From the NCBI GenBank assembly GCA_905216195.1, contig CAJMSX010000038.1:1-37516 (forward strand): a DNA stretch of 37,516 nt, read 5' to 3'. A model generated the notes under the pieces. That model did no database searches. It was not told the DNA's origin and saw only the letters and a program-made list of their open reading frames with translations. This DNA is from an uncultured bacterium (GTDB lineage: Bacteria; Bacteroidota; Bacteroidia; Bacteroidales; Marinifilaceae). This document shows positions 1 to 7,832 of this stretch, piece by piece (the first letter of the stretch is position 1; each line of letters starts with the position of its first letter). Made by a program: the position numbers and the translations under genes.

Positions 1-1390
1 AACGGTAAACGGGGTAATCTCCTTCCGCCACGTAATTGGTTCCCCAGATGACCGTATTGGAGGAGAGGGGTTGCAATTTACGGAAAATATATCCGCCTTT
101 GGGGTCATTGTTCGTATGCATCCAGCGATAAACGAAATCGGTTCCCATATCGGTTTCATACCAACCTTTAAAAGGAAAAAGAATGGAGGCATACAACCGG
201 CTGTCCCGGTTGCGGAATTCATGAGTGTAGGCATAGTTCTTCAAATTTTCCCCTTCGCCGGCAACAAACTCCGAAATCGTCTTACCGGAAGCTTCGAGAT
301 CGTTCATGATTTCGGCGTACCGATCCGCCCTCGTTTCAGCGGAAAGCGCAGCAGGTATGGATTTTCCATCTACTTTCCAATAGGCATCCACTAAGCTTTG
401 AATCGGTTCCACAGAAGCCCATCCTCCGTTCATCTGATCGGGACGCAATTGAGTATACCTCATAAAATCACCGTAATCGGCATTTCCGCCCATATACTGA
501 CGGGTCAGAATATATTCGGGATTATCCGGATTGGCATTTTCCGTCAGCCAAATTCCTTCGTAACTGAAAATTCCCTTTACAAATTTCTCCTTATTTATTC
601 CTAAAGCCTGAAAATCCACATAATTCTCCATCTCATCGGCTTCCTTCTGCTGTTTTTCGTTTAAAGTCGTCACTTTGAACAGAGAAAACGGGCCTTTTTT
701 CATTATTTCTCTGGCGCTGGCCTCGGCTACATCGTATTTACCCCAATAGAGAGCGGCTCTCGCTTTCAGAGCCAAAGCAGCCCATTTGGTAATACGGCCT
801 TTTTCATTCAAATAACCGCCGGAATAGTTTTCCGGAAGTATAAGAATAGCCGTATCCAATTCGTGCATGATGAATTTTTGTACATCTTCTACGCTGTTCC
901 GCGGGATATTAGGCGCATCGTACTCCACCACTTCCGTAATAAGGGAAACTTTTCCGAAAAGTAAATTCATACTTAAAAAGGAATTGGCACGCAATACCCG
1001 GGCTTCGGCTTTCATCCGGGTTTTCAGATCCTCGGGCATCACGCACTTATCCACATTGTTCAGAAATACATTGAACGTACGGGTATCGTTATAACCGTAT
1101 CCGATATTCTGGGAAGCATTCATAGAAGCCGTTTGTATCGATTGCCCGTAACTTTCATGCGCATGGTGATTGAATGCATTGTCCACATAAGCATCACTAT
1201 AAACGTCACAACCCGGCATCCAGGCGTAACAGGCATTCAGGCCATACCAGGCATCCTTTTCATTTTTCCAGAAAGCATTCGGCCCGATAGCGGCGGGGGA
1301 ATTCACATCCAGATCCACACAGCCTGAAAAAACGATACTCAAAAGAGCATACAGGGCCAGATTTTTTATATTCAATTTTATTTTATTCAT
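1..1390 (-). CDS. SusD/RagB-like nutrient-binding outer-membrane lipoprotein (partial, C-terminus cut by window edge)
   Basis: About 463 codons are present, read from ATG at 1390 off the left edge. The product starts with a short basic segment and a hydrophobic helix ending in a lipobox with Cys24 (sequence LSIVFSGC), so it should be a lipid-anchored surface protein. The mature part has SusD-family features: an N-terminal region rich in W/N/A, a TPR-like helical stretch (LKTRMKAEARVLRAN; WAALALKARAALYWGKYD), and late motifs such as YAYTHEFRNRDSRLYASI. In this family the protein caps a SusC barrel and binds a glycan or peptide ligand. It lies 20 bp downstream of the susC-like gene on the same strand, so the two are surely co-transcribed. 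The C-terminus and any further locus genes lie outside the window, so the substrate cannot be assigned. Confidence 0.93.
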   Translation of the reverse strand, partial: MNKIKLNIKNLALYALLSIVFSGCVDLDVNSPAAIGPNAFWKNEKDAWYGLNACYAWMPGCDVYSDAYVDNAFNHHAHESYGQSIQTASMNASQNIGYGYNDTRTFNVFLNNVDKCVMPEDLKTRMKAEARVLRANSFLSMNLLFGKVSLITEVVEYDAPNIPRNSVEDVQKFIMHELDTAILILPENYSGGYLNEKGRITKWAALALKARAALYWGKYDVAEASAREIMKKGPFSLFKVTTLNEKQQKEADEMENYVDFQALGINKEKFVKGIFSYEGIWLTENANPDNPEYILTRQYMGGNADYGDFMRYTQLRPDQMNGGWASVEPIQSLVDAYWKVDGKSIPAALSAETRADRYAEIMNDLEASGKTISEFVAGEGENLKNYAYTHEFRNRDSRLYASILFPFKGWYETDMGTDFVYRWMHTNNDPKGGYIFRKLQPLSSNTVIWGTNYVAEGDYPVYR

Positions 1391-1410
1391 AGCTATCGAT
1401 TTTTCACGGT

Positions 1411-4400
1411 TTAAAAGGATAAATTAACACCAAAGGCGAAGGTCCGTATTCCCAGCGCTCCAACTCCCCGGCCTGAAGCGGCTTCCGGATCGAAGTCTTT
1501 CATCCGGTGATCGGCCCGGATCGTAAAGGGATTCTCCGCTGTAAAGAAAATTTTCATACTGTCCAGGAAACATCTGTCCATCCAGGCTTTCGGGAAAGAA
1601 TAACCCAGCGTAATGTTTTTAATCCGGAAATAATCAGAATCGAATAACCAATAATCGGAGAACAGCTGATTAAAATTCTGATGGGAGTTCCCTTTCAGGT
1701 ACATGCGGGGATAAGCGGCATGCGGGTTGGGATTATTCGCGGTCCAGCGTTGCAAATGCCATTTGCGGGGAGTAGCGTCTTCGAAAAAGGCCCAGGCCTG
1801 TTCTTCCGAAAATTTCACTTCCGTACCGCTTACGCCCTGCCCGAAAGCAGACAATTCTATCCCTTTATATTGTACGCTTAAATTAATCCCGTAAGTAAAG
1901 TCGGGTACGTCACAACCGATGAAGGTCCGGTCCTTCCCGTCCAGTTTCCCGTCTTTATGTACATCCACATATTTGATGTCTCCGGCTTGCGGCTTTACGC
2001 CGTTCGTGATGTAATTTCCCTGGTCGATATCTTCCTGGGTCAATAAACCGTCGCTCTTATAACCGTAATACGTCCCGATGGGTTTACCCACTTTTTTAAT
2101 CCAGGGATCTTCATAAATCGGATCGGAATCTCCCAGATTCGTTACTTTGTTCCAGTTTTTGGAGAAATTCACTCCCACGGAATAGGTCACCTGCCCTACC
2201 GTATTCCGGTGATTCAAGGCCAGTTCGATACCTTTATTCTGTACTTTTCCCAGATTCTGAGAAGGTTTATTGCTGATACCCGTCTCTACCGGTACATTAT
2301 AAGCCAGCAAAATGTCCTTGGTATTTTTTAAATACCAATCGGCCACCAGGCTTAATTTCCCGGCAAAAATGTCGAAATCTACCCCGATATCCGTTATAGT
2401 GACCGTTTCCCAGGAAAGAGAGGCATTAGCCGGTTTCTTCTCGACCATGCCGTTCACCACCTGGTCTTCGAAATTGTAGTTATTTCCCATGCCGTAAGTC
2501 GGAAGATAGTCGTAATCTCCTACATTGTTGATATTCCCCAGCGTTCCCCAGGAAGCTCTTAACTTCAGATTGTCGATCCAATGTACATTTTTCAGGAACT
2601 CTTCCTGATTTATACGCCAGCCGGCAGAGAAAGAAGGAAATATGCCCCAGCGTTGGTCCTTATAAAAACGGGAAGAAGCATCGGCTCTCAGATTCGCTTC
2701 GAACAAATAACGGTCCAGGAAACTGTAATTGATTCTTCCGAAATAGGAAAGCATCTTATTTTCACCTCCACCGCCTTCGGCATAGGTGTCTTCCGGTGCA
2801 TTGGATCCCCCGTTCATATCTACCAATGAATTGTTCGGAAATCCTTTCCGCCAGGATTTACTGATCTGGGATTTATAATGTTCATAGGAAACACCCGCCA
2901 GAATACTGAAACTGTGGGCATCGTTCCTCCAGTCGTATTTTGCCAGTCCGTTGTACAACAACCGGCTGCTGGTTTGCCAATTGTAATCCATTTTATTTTC
3001 GCTCAACCCGCTTCCCTTAATCAGGGCTCCTGTCAGGAAACTCGGAACTTCATCCCAGGAAGAAGTATAGGTTTTACCCTTATAATCATACCCTTTGTAA
3101 ATAAACTGGGCCGTCAATACCAGTCCTTTCACCGGTTTGATATCGAAACCGATATCAATCAAACTATTCTTGGAATGGGTCTCCTGCCAGCCTCCTTCTT
3201 CCAACACCCGCAAAGGATTCTTTTTCAGATATTCCGCCGGAGCCTGCTCTCCTCCCAATACACTCCCCCATTCTCCGTTCGATTGTTTGGCGGCATACGT
3301 TACCGGAATGGTCAGACAGGTCATCAAAGGCGGATTTCCTCCATTACGGTCGAATTTCTCATAAATATACTTCATGTTGGTATTCAAGGTCAGCCAGGGC
3401 TTTACATCCGCACTGACATTTCCTGAAAGATTAAAACGATCCGTCCGTTGTCCGGGGGTCAGTTTATCATCATAGACGTATCCCATACCTACAAAATAAC
3501 GTATATTTTCACTTCCTCCGGTAAAATTCAACTGATGCTGAGTAGTCGTAGCCATTTTATCCAATACTTCGTCATACCAGTTGGTGTTGGGATATAAATC
3601 CCGGTCGGAACCGTCCCTGAATTTCTGAATCTGTTCAGGAGTATATTTCGGTTTATTATTCGGATTATCGTTTATCAAAGCCTCGTTGTAAAGTTCCGCG
3701 TAAGTAGCCGAATTTACCACATCCGGACGGTAAGTAGCCATTTTAACTCCGATATAACCGTTATAAGTCACCTTCATATCTCCTTTCTTACCGCTCTTGG
3801 TTTTTACCAGCACCACTCCGTATGCAGCCCGGGAACCGTAAATAGCAGAAGAGGCCGCATCTTTCAAAAAGGAAATACTCTCGATAGTAGCCGGATCCAG
3901 ACTGGAGAAAAAGGTCGCATCGGCAATAGCCCCGTCGATCACATACAAAGGAGAAGAAGTTCCTAAATTACCCCGTCCCCGGAAATTAATAGAAGCAGCA
4001 GAACCCGGACGAGAAATGATGGTTACTCCAGGTACCGTTCCCTGTACCGCTTTCAAAACGTCGGTATTGACACGGTCTTTTAACTCCTCCTGGCCTACGG
4101 AGGCAATAGAACCCGTCAGGTTTACTTTCTTTTGAGTACCGTAACCGACCACTACCACTTCCCCCAATACCTGGTTATCCTGTTCCATCATCACATGAAT
4201 GGTCGCCTGATTCCCCACTTTTATTTCCTGAGTCTTGTACCCGATAAAAGAAAAGACCAGGACATCCGTCGGTGCCACAGTCACACTATATTTTCCGTCG
4301 ATATCGGTAGCCGTTCCGTTCTCCCCTCCCTTTACCATCACGGTTACTCCTGGCAGAGGTCCTGTTTCATCCGAAACAACACCGGTCACCACATGGTTTT

Positions 4401-4530
4401 CCTGCGGTGACACAGCCTGGGTCAAATCCTTAGCCGATAGTTGCGTCACTACCGACATACTGAGAAGCAATGTCATTCCCATTGCAAAAATTGCTTGCCA
4501 AAGCATACAATTTACTCGTTTTTTCATCAT
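1411..4530 (-). CDS. SusC/RagA-type TonB-dependent outer-membrane transporter
   Basis: A 1039-residue protein from the double ATG at 4530/4527, chosen because it begins a typical signal peptide (MMKKRVN, a hydrophobic core, then TQLSA). Upstream in-frame codons to 4650 give an unconvincing extension. After the signal peptide comes a carboxypeptidase-regulatory-like beta-sandwich (about residues 47-116, with VVTGVVSD and GVTVMVKG), a TonB-box-like segment (VLGEVVVVGYGTQKK, about 121-134), the plug (YVIDGA, LKDAASSAIYGSRAAYGVVLVKTK) and a long barrel ending in Phe (GVNLSF), as outer-membrane barrels do. There is no STN domain, so signalling through an anti-sigma factor is not indicated. It works with the SusD-like lipoprotein encoded immediately downstream to import an oligosaccharide or peptide using TonB energy. 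Its substrate is unknown. Confidence 0.96.
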   Translation of the reverse strand: MMKKRVNCMLWQAIFAMGMTLLLSMSVVTQLSAKDLTQAVSPQENHVVTGVVSDETGPLPGVTVMVKGGENGTATDIDGKYSVTVAPTDVLVFSFIGYKTQEIKVGNQATIHVMMEQDNQVLGEVVVVGYGTQKKVNLTGSIASVGQEELKDRVNTDVLKAVQGTVPGVTIISRPGSAASINFRGRGNLGTSSPLYVIDGAIADATFFSSLDPATIESISFLKDAASSAIYGSRAAYGVVLVKTKSGKKGDMKVTYNGYIGVKMATYRPDVVNSATYAELYNEALINDNPNNKPKYTPEQIQKFRDGSDRDLYPNTNWYDEVLDKMATTTQHQLNFTGGSENIRYFVGMGYVYDDKLTPGQRTDRFNLSGNVSADVKPWLTLNTNMKYIYEKFDRNGGNPPLMTCLTIPVTYAAKQSNGEWGSVLGGEQAPAEYLKKNPLRVLEEGGWQETHSKNSLIDIGFDIKPVKGLVLTAQFIYKGYDYKGKTYTSSWDEVPSFLTGALIKGSGLSENKMDYNWQTSSRLLYNGLAKYDWRNDAHSFSILAGVSYEHYKSQISKSWRKGFPNNSLVDMNGGSNAPEDTYAEGGGGENKMLSYFGRINYSFLDRYLFEANLRADASSRFYKDQRWGIFPSFSAGWRINQEEFLKNVHWIDNLKLRASWGTLGNINNVGDYDYLPTYGMGNNYNFEDQVVNGMVEKKPANASLSWETVTITDIGVDFDIFAGKLSLVADWYLKNTKDILLAYNVPVETGISNKPSQNLGKVQNKGIELALNHRNTVGQVTYSVGVNFSKNWNKVTNLGDSDPIYEDPWIKKVGKPIGTYYGYKSDGLLTQEDIDQGNYITNGVKPQAGDIKYVDVHKDGKLDGKDRTFIGCDVPDFTYGINLSVQYKGIELSAFGQGVSGTEVKFSEEQAWAFFEDATPRKWHLQRWTANNPNPHAAYPRMYLKGNSHQNFNQLFSDYWLFDSDYFRIKNITLGYSFPKAWMDRCFLDSMKIFFTAENPFTIRADHRMKDFDPEAASGRGVGALGIRTFAFGVNLSF

Positions 4531-4757
4531 ACAGTTAACAGTTAAATGCAATAAATTATTATTAGCTACTACCGATACATGCTTACCAGGCATATACAAA
4601 ACCGTAAAACATACATTTGTAATTATCAGTCTATTAGGTTCGAGCCCCAATTTCCCGGAAAAGAAAGGTGTAAAATAATGTGAATATACTTCAAAAAGAT
4701 AAAATAATTAAAATTCACCTACATTGTTAAAAATTAACTGAATATTTTGTATTAAAA

Positions 4758-4765
4758 CAAATTTA
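4758..4765 (-). promoter_or_regulatory. candidate -7 element for the susC-like gene
   Basis: Read on the minus strand this is TAAATTTG, matching the Bacteroidetes -7 consensus TAnnTTTG. It would give a leader of roughly 220 nt before the ATG at 4530. The nearest TTTG further upstream on the minus strand (complement of 4791-4794) is 25 nt away rather than the usual 19-21, so the -33 part is weak. Confidence 0.35.
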
Positions 4766-4767
4766 TT

Positions 4768-4775
4768 TACATTTG
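4768..4775 (+). promoter_or_regulatory. candidate strong plus-strand promoter with no obvious gene just downstream
   Basis: TACATTTG matches TAnnTTTG, with a TTTG at 4746-4749 as a possible -33 element (18-nt spacing). The surrounding 15 bases, ttacatttgcaaccg (4767-4781), are identical to the promoter region of the tRNA-Pro gene at 32910-32924. The next plus-strand gene, dnaG, starts about 390 bp downstream and has its own -7 motif. Confidence 0.45.
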
Positions 4776-5156
4776 CAACCGACTTTATGTCAAAGTATGT
4801 TTACTAAAACGTTTTCGTGCTAAAATATTAATATATTATTCTATGTTAATGAATATATTAAGTATATAAAACTTCCTATCGGTAGGTAAAATAACCGATA
4901 AACCGAATACCTGCCTGGTAAGCAGATACTCATAAATAGGATTTTCAAAATTTTATTTACCTTTACTTCTATCCGAACTTCGATTTTACTCCGGAATTCC
5001 AAATACCTGATGGCTTCGTATATCTTTTTACGTCTTTATTTTTAATATCTTTTCTAAAGTCATTCTGCCGGCATATCGGAGGACTACCGAAAAACCAAAG
5101 CTTCTCCAGCCCTCGATGAAATAAAAGTGGAAATAAAAATACTCCGTTTTTTGTTT

Positions 5157-5164
5157 TACCTTTG
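5157..5164 (+). promoter_or_regulatory. candidate -7 element of dnaG, directly abutting its start codon
   Basis: TACCTTTG matches TAnnTTTG exactly and ends 5 bp before the ATG at 5170. With the usual start point about 7 nt after the motif, the transcript would begin at or beside the ATG, implying a leaderless or nearly leaderless mRNA. No clear -33 TTTG is seen. Confidence 0.45.
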
Positions 5165-5169
5165 TGTCC

Positions 5170-7119
5170 ATGATAGATCAGGCGACCATACAAAAGATTT
5201 TCGATGCCGCAGACATTTATGAAGTGATTTCCGACTTCGTAAGCCTGAAAAAAAGGGGAGTCAACTATGTCGGCTGCTGTCCGTTTCACAATGAAAAAAC
5301 GGGTTCCTTCACCGTATCTCCTTCCAAAGGCATCTACAAATGTTTCGGATGCGGCAAGGGAGGGAATGCCGTAAACTTCATCATGGAACACGAACAAATG
5401 TCATATGTAGAGGCTTTACGCTATTTAGCCGCCCGTTATAACATCCTTATCGAAGAAAAAGAACTTACTGAAGAAGAAAAGAAAGAAAAAAGCGAACGGG
5501 AAAGTATGCTGGTCGTAACCAATTTCGCAGAAAACTTTTTCACAGATCAATTGCTTCATACGGATGAAGGAAAATCGGTAGGATTGGGGTATTTACACAA
5601 AAGAGGGTTGGATGCGGATACCATCCGAAAATTCGGTTTGGGTTACAATCCCGAAAAGTGGGACAGTTTCACTGCAACGGCCCTGAGCAAAGGGTATAAG
5701 AAAGAATACCTCCTCAAAACCGGTCTCACCATCGAGTCGGAAAAAGGTTTATTCGACCGCTTCCGGGCCCGGGTTATATTTCCGATCCGGGACATTGCGG
5801 GAAAAACCATTGCTTTCGGGGGCCGGATCATGACCAACGATAAGAAAAGCGCTAAATATCTGAACTCCCCTGAATCGGAAATTTACCACAAAAGCAGGAC
5901 GCTTTACGGAATCTATTTTGCCAAGAAAAGCATTGTCCAACACAATCGCTGTTATTTGGTTGAAGGCTATCTGGATGTCATCTCTTTTCATAAAAGGGGG
6001 CTTGAAAATACGGTAGCTTCTTCCGGAACCTCCCTGACTGTCGAGCAAATTCGTTTAATCCGCCGTTTAACGCCCAATATTACCATCATTTACGACGGCG
6101 ATGCGGCAGGTATTAAAGCTTCTCTGCGAGGGATCGATCTGGTATTGGAGGAAGGACTGAATGTCAGAGTATTGCCTCTACCGGAGGGGGAAGACCCCGA
6201 TTCATTCGCCCGGCAACACAGTTCAGAGGAACTTTCTGCCTACATCGCTCAAAACGAAACGGATTTTATTAATTTCAAAACCCGTTTACTCCTGGGGCAG
6301 GCCGGCCATGATCCCATAGAAAAAGCCCGGCTGATTACTGACATTGTCAAAAGCATTTCTCTCATTCCCGATTCCATTACCCGTTCCGTATATGTCCGGG
6401 AAACGGCAACCCTGATGCAGGTGGAAGAAAACCTGTTATACAACGAAATCGCCCGCATCCGGACTCCTAAAAAAACGGCCATCGCTTCCAACGACCGACC
6501 GATACGGCCGGCCGGCCCTCTTCCTGCTACCTCTCCCCACCCGCAAACTTCTACCGTACAGGAGGTAGATTGTGAAACTGAAGAAATGGTGCTGACCCGC
6601 TACCTCTTGATGTTCGGTAGTCTGGAATTATACGTGGAAGAGCGGAACGGTATGCCTTACCCGGTGAGCGTAGGGGAATACATCATTGAAGAACTGGCGG
6701 AAGACGAATTGCAAATGTTTCATCCCTGCCTGCGCGAAATCCAGCAGGAATACCAGAGGCATTACAAAACCCCCGGATTTATTCCCGCCAAACATTTTAT
6801 CGGTCATCCAGACCCGAAAATCAGCAGCCTGGTGGCCCATATTCTCAGCGAACCCTATGAACTGAGCAAGATCTGGAGTGAAAAAGAAAGCACCCTCTTG
6901 CCGGAAGAAAAATTGCTCGCAGAACTTTTGCCCAAAATTGTAGATAATTACAAAATTCGCCGGGTAGAGCGGATGAGCCGGGAAGCCGACAACAAAATTC
7001 TCGAACTTCAGAATCAGGGAAAAGGAGAAGAAATCCTGGGCTGGATAAAAAAGAAAAATGCCATCAATCACATCCGGGCCCGGCTCAACGAAAAGTTAGG
7101 CCGGACCGGAGTGAAATAA
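5170..7119 (+). CDS. dnaG: DNA primase
   Basis: A 649-residue protein that makes RNA primers for replication forks together with the replicative helicase. The start is taken as ATG 5170 (MIDQATIQKIFDAADI), which matches the usual beginning of Bacteroidetes DnaG; a GTG two codons earlier is less likely. The N-terminal CHC2 zinc finger has Cys37, His40, Cys58 and Cys61 (CPFH, CFGC). The TOPRIM catalytic core is seen as VEGYLDVI, with Glu265, and IIYDGDAAG, with Asp309 and Asp311. A proline/threonine-rich linker (about 455-480) leads to a C-terminal helical domain that would contact DnaB. Length is normal for the family. It converges with the last gene of the exporter locus, with only 8 bp between the stop codons and no visible terminator. 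Confidence 0.97.
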   Translation: MIDQATIQKIFDAADIYEVISDFVSLKKRGVNYVGCCPFHNEKTGSFTVSPSKGIYKCFGCGKGGNAVNFIMEHEQMSYVEALRYLAARYNILIEEKELTEEEKKEKSERESMLVVTNFAENFFTDQLLHTDEGKSVGLGYLHKRGLDADTIRKFGLGYNPEKWDSFTATALSKGYKKEYLLKTGLTIESEKGLFDRFRARVIFPIRDIAGKTIAFGGRIMTNDKKSAKYLNSPESEIYHKSRTLYGIYFAKKSIVQHNRCYLVEGYLDVISFHKRGLENTVASSGTSLTVEQIRLIRRLTPNITIIYDGDAAGIKASLRGIDLVLEEGLNVRVLPLPEGEDPDSFARQHSSEELSAYIAQNETDFINFKTRLLLGQAGHDPIEKARLITDIVKSISLIPDSITRSVYVRETATLMQVEENLLYNEIARIRTPKKTAIASNDRPIRPAGPLPATSPHPQTSTVQEVDCETEEMVLTRYLLMFGSLELYVEERNGMPYPVSVGEYIIEELAEDELQMFHPCLREIQQEYQRHYKTPGFIPAKHFIGHPDPKISSLVAHILSEPYELSKIWSEKESTLLPEEKLLAELLPKIVDNYKIRRVERMSREADNKILELQNQGKGEEILGWIKKKNAINHIRARLNEKLGRTGVK

Positions 7120-7127
7120 ATCCTCTT

Positions 7128-7832
7128 TTAGATGAATTTTTCCCGGTTCTGCGTCTTATACAACCCCATCATCAGGAAAAGAACGGAAACCACCACAATG
7201 ATAATGCGGTTGTCAAATACTACGGTATAAAACAGTTCGGGATTTTTGTCCAGAGGTATATCGAACGGATTCAGGAAAAGATTCCATTTGCTTACGTTCA
7301 GAATTTTATTCAGAATAAAAAAAATCAAACCGATAATAATCACCATCACTGCCGTACCGTTTCCATTCCGCACGACTGTACTCAGCATAAAACACAACAT
7401 CCCCATAAATAAAGCGGGAGCCATGACCTGAAGCGTCAAATCGATCGGAGATATCTCTACCAGCAATAAATTAGTGACAATGGCCAGTATAAAAGTCAGT
7501 ACGAAACAAATCACGTAGCCGATCAATAAACGGAACAACCACACTTTATAACGATAATTGGGAATTCCGAAAATAATTTCGATGATTTTCGAATCCTGAT
7601 CGTTCTGTATGCCGAAACAGGTGGGGTAAAAAATCAACAATATGGCCGGAACCAATAACATTCCATATCCGGTAGCTTCCGTAATCTCCGAATCCGACAA
7701 CAACTCGATAATAACCGTCAGCACGTAAAAGCCGACTGCGCTCAACATAAAATAAATAAACTTATTACCAAAAATAATTTTGATATTATAATAAGTGAGC
7801 TTGATAATCGTATCAAAAAACTGTTTCATCAT
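7128..7832 (-). CDS. ABC-2-type transporter permease, last gene of the hybrid exporter locus
   Basis: A 234-residue integral membrane protein with about six hydrophobic helices and no signal peptide. The N-terminus (KLTYYNIKIIFGNKFIYFML) is the amphipathic entry helix plus first membrane helix seen in ABC-2 permeases. The segment DSKIIEIIFGIPNYRYKVWLFRLL resembles the DTAEVIYVRPMS region of the 1110-residue permease encoded in the same locus, so the two are probably distant paralogs. Its ATG overlaps the stop codon of the RND-ABC fusion gene in an ATGATGA arrangement (7829-7832), which implies coupled translation. I infer that it is the membrane partner of the ATPase domain at the end of that fusion. 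Substrate unknown. Confidence 0.85.
   Translation of the reverse strand: MMKQFFDTIIKLTYYNIKIIFGNKFIYFMLSAVGFYVLTVIIELLSDSEITEATGYGMLLVPAILLIFYPTCFGIQNDQDSKIIEIIFGIPNYRYKVWLFRLLIGYVICFVLTFILAIVTNLLLVEISPIDLTLQVMAPALFMGMLCFMLSTVVRNGNGTAVMVIIIGLIFFILNKILNVSKWNLFLNPFDIPLDKNPELFYTVVFDNRIIIVVVSVLFLMMGLYKTQNREKFI

Larger units (their letters stand above)
4531..5169. other. AT-rich divergent intergenic region between susC-like gene and dnaG
   Basis: I see no credible protein gene in these 639 bases. The stretch 4680-4970 is very AT-rich. It holds two -7-type promoter motifs on opposite strands only 2 bp apart (4758-4765 minus, 4768-4775 plus), a 10-bp AT-only inverted repeat (4828-4837 with 4852-4861), and a 7-bp stem (tatcggt 4877-4883 with accgata 4894-4900, 10-nt loop). 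A small CTGC/GCAG stem (4911-4914 with 4922-4925) follows. A third -7 motif sits directly before dnaG at 5157-5164. No obvious terminator is present. Confidence 0.7.

Noticed and set aside
4531..4650. A 40-residue N-terminal extension of the SusC-like protein
   Set aside because: It would place the signal peptide far inside the protein. The double ATG at 4530/4527 starts a normal signal peptide.
4969..5397. A 142-codon minus-strand open frame between the susC-like gene and dnaG
   Set aside because: Most of it is antisense to the zinc-finger part of dnaG. The remainder has no start signal or family likeness.
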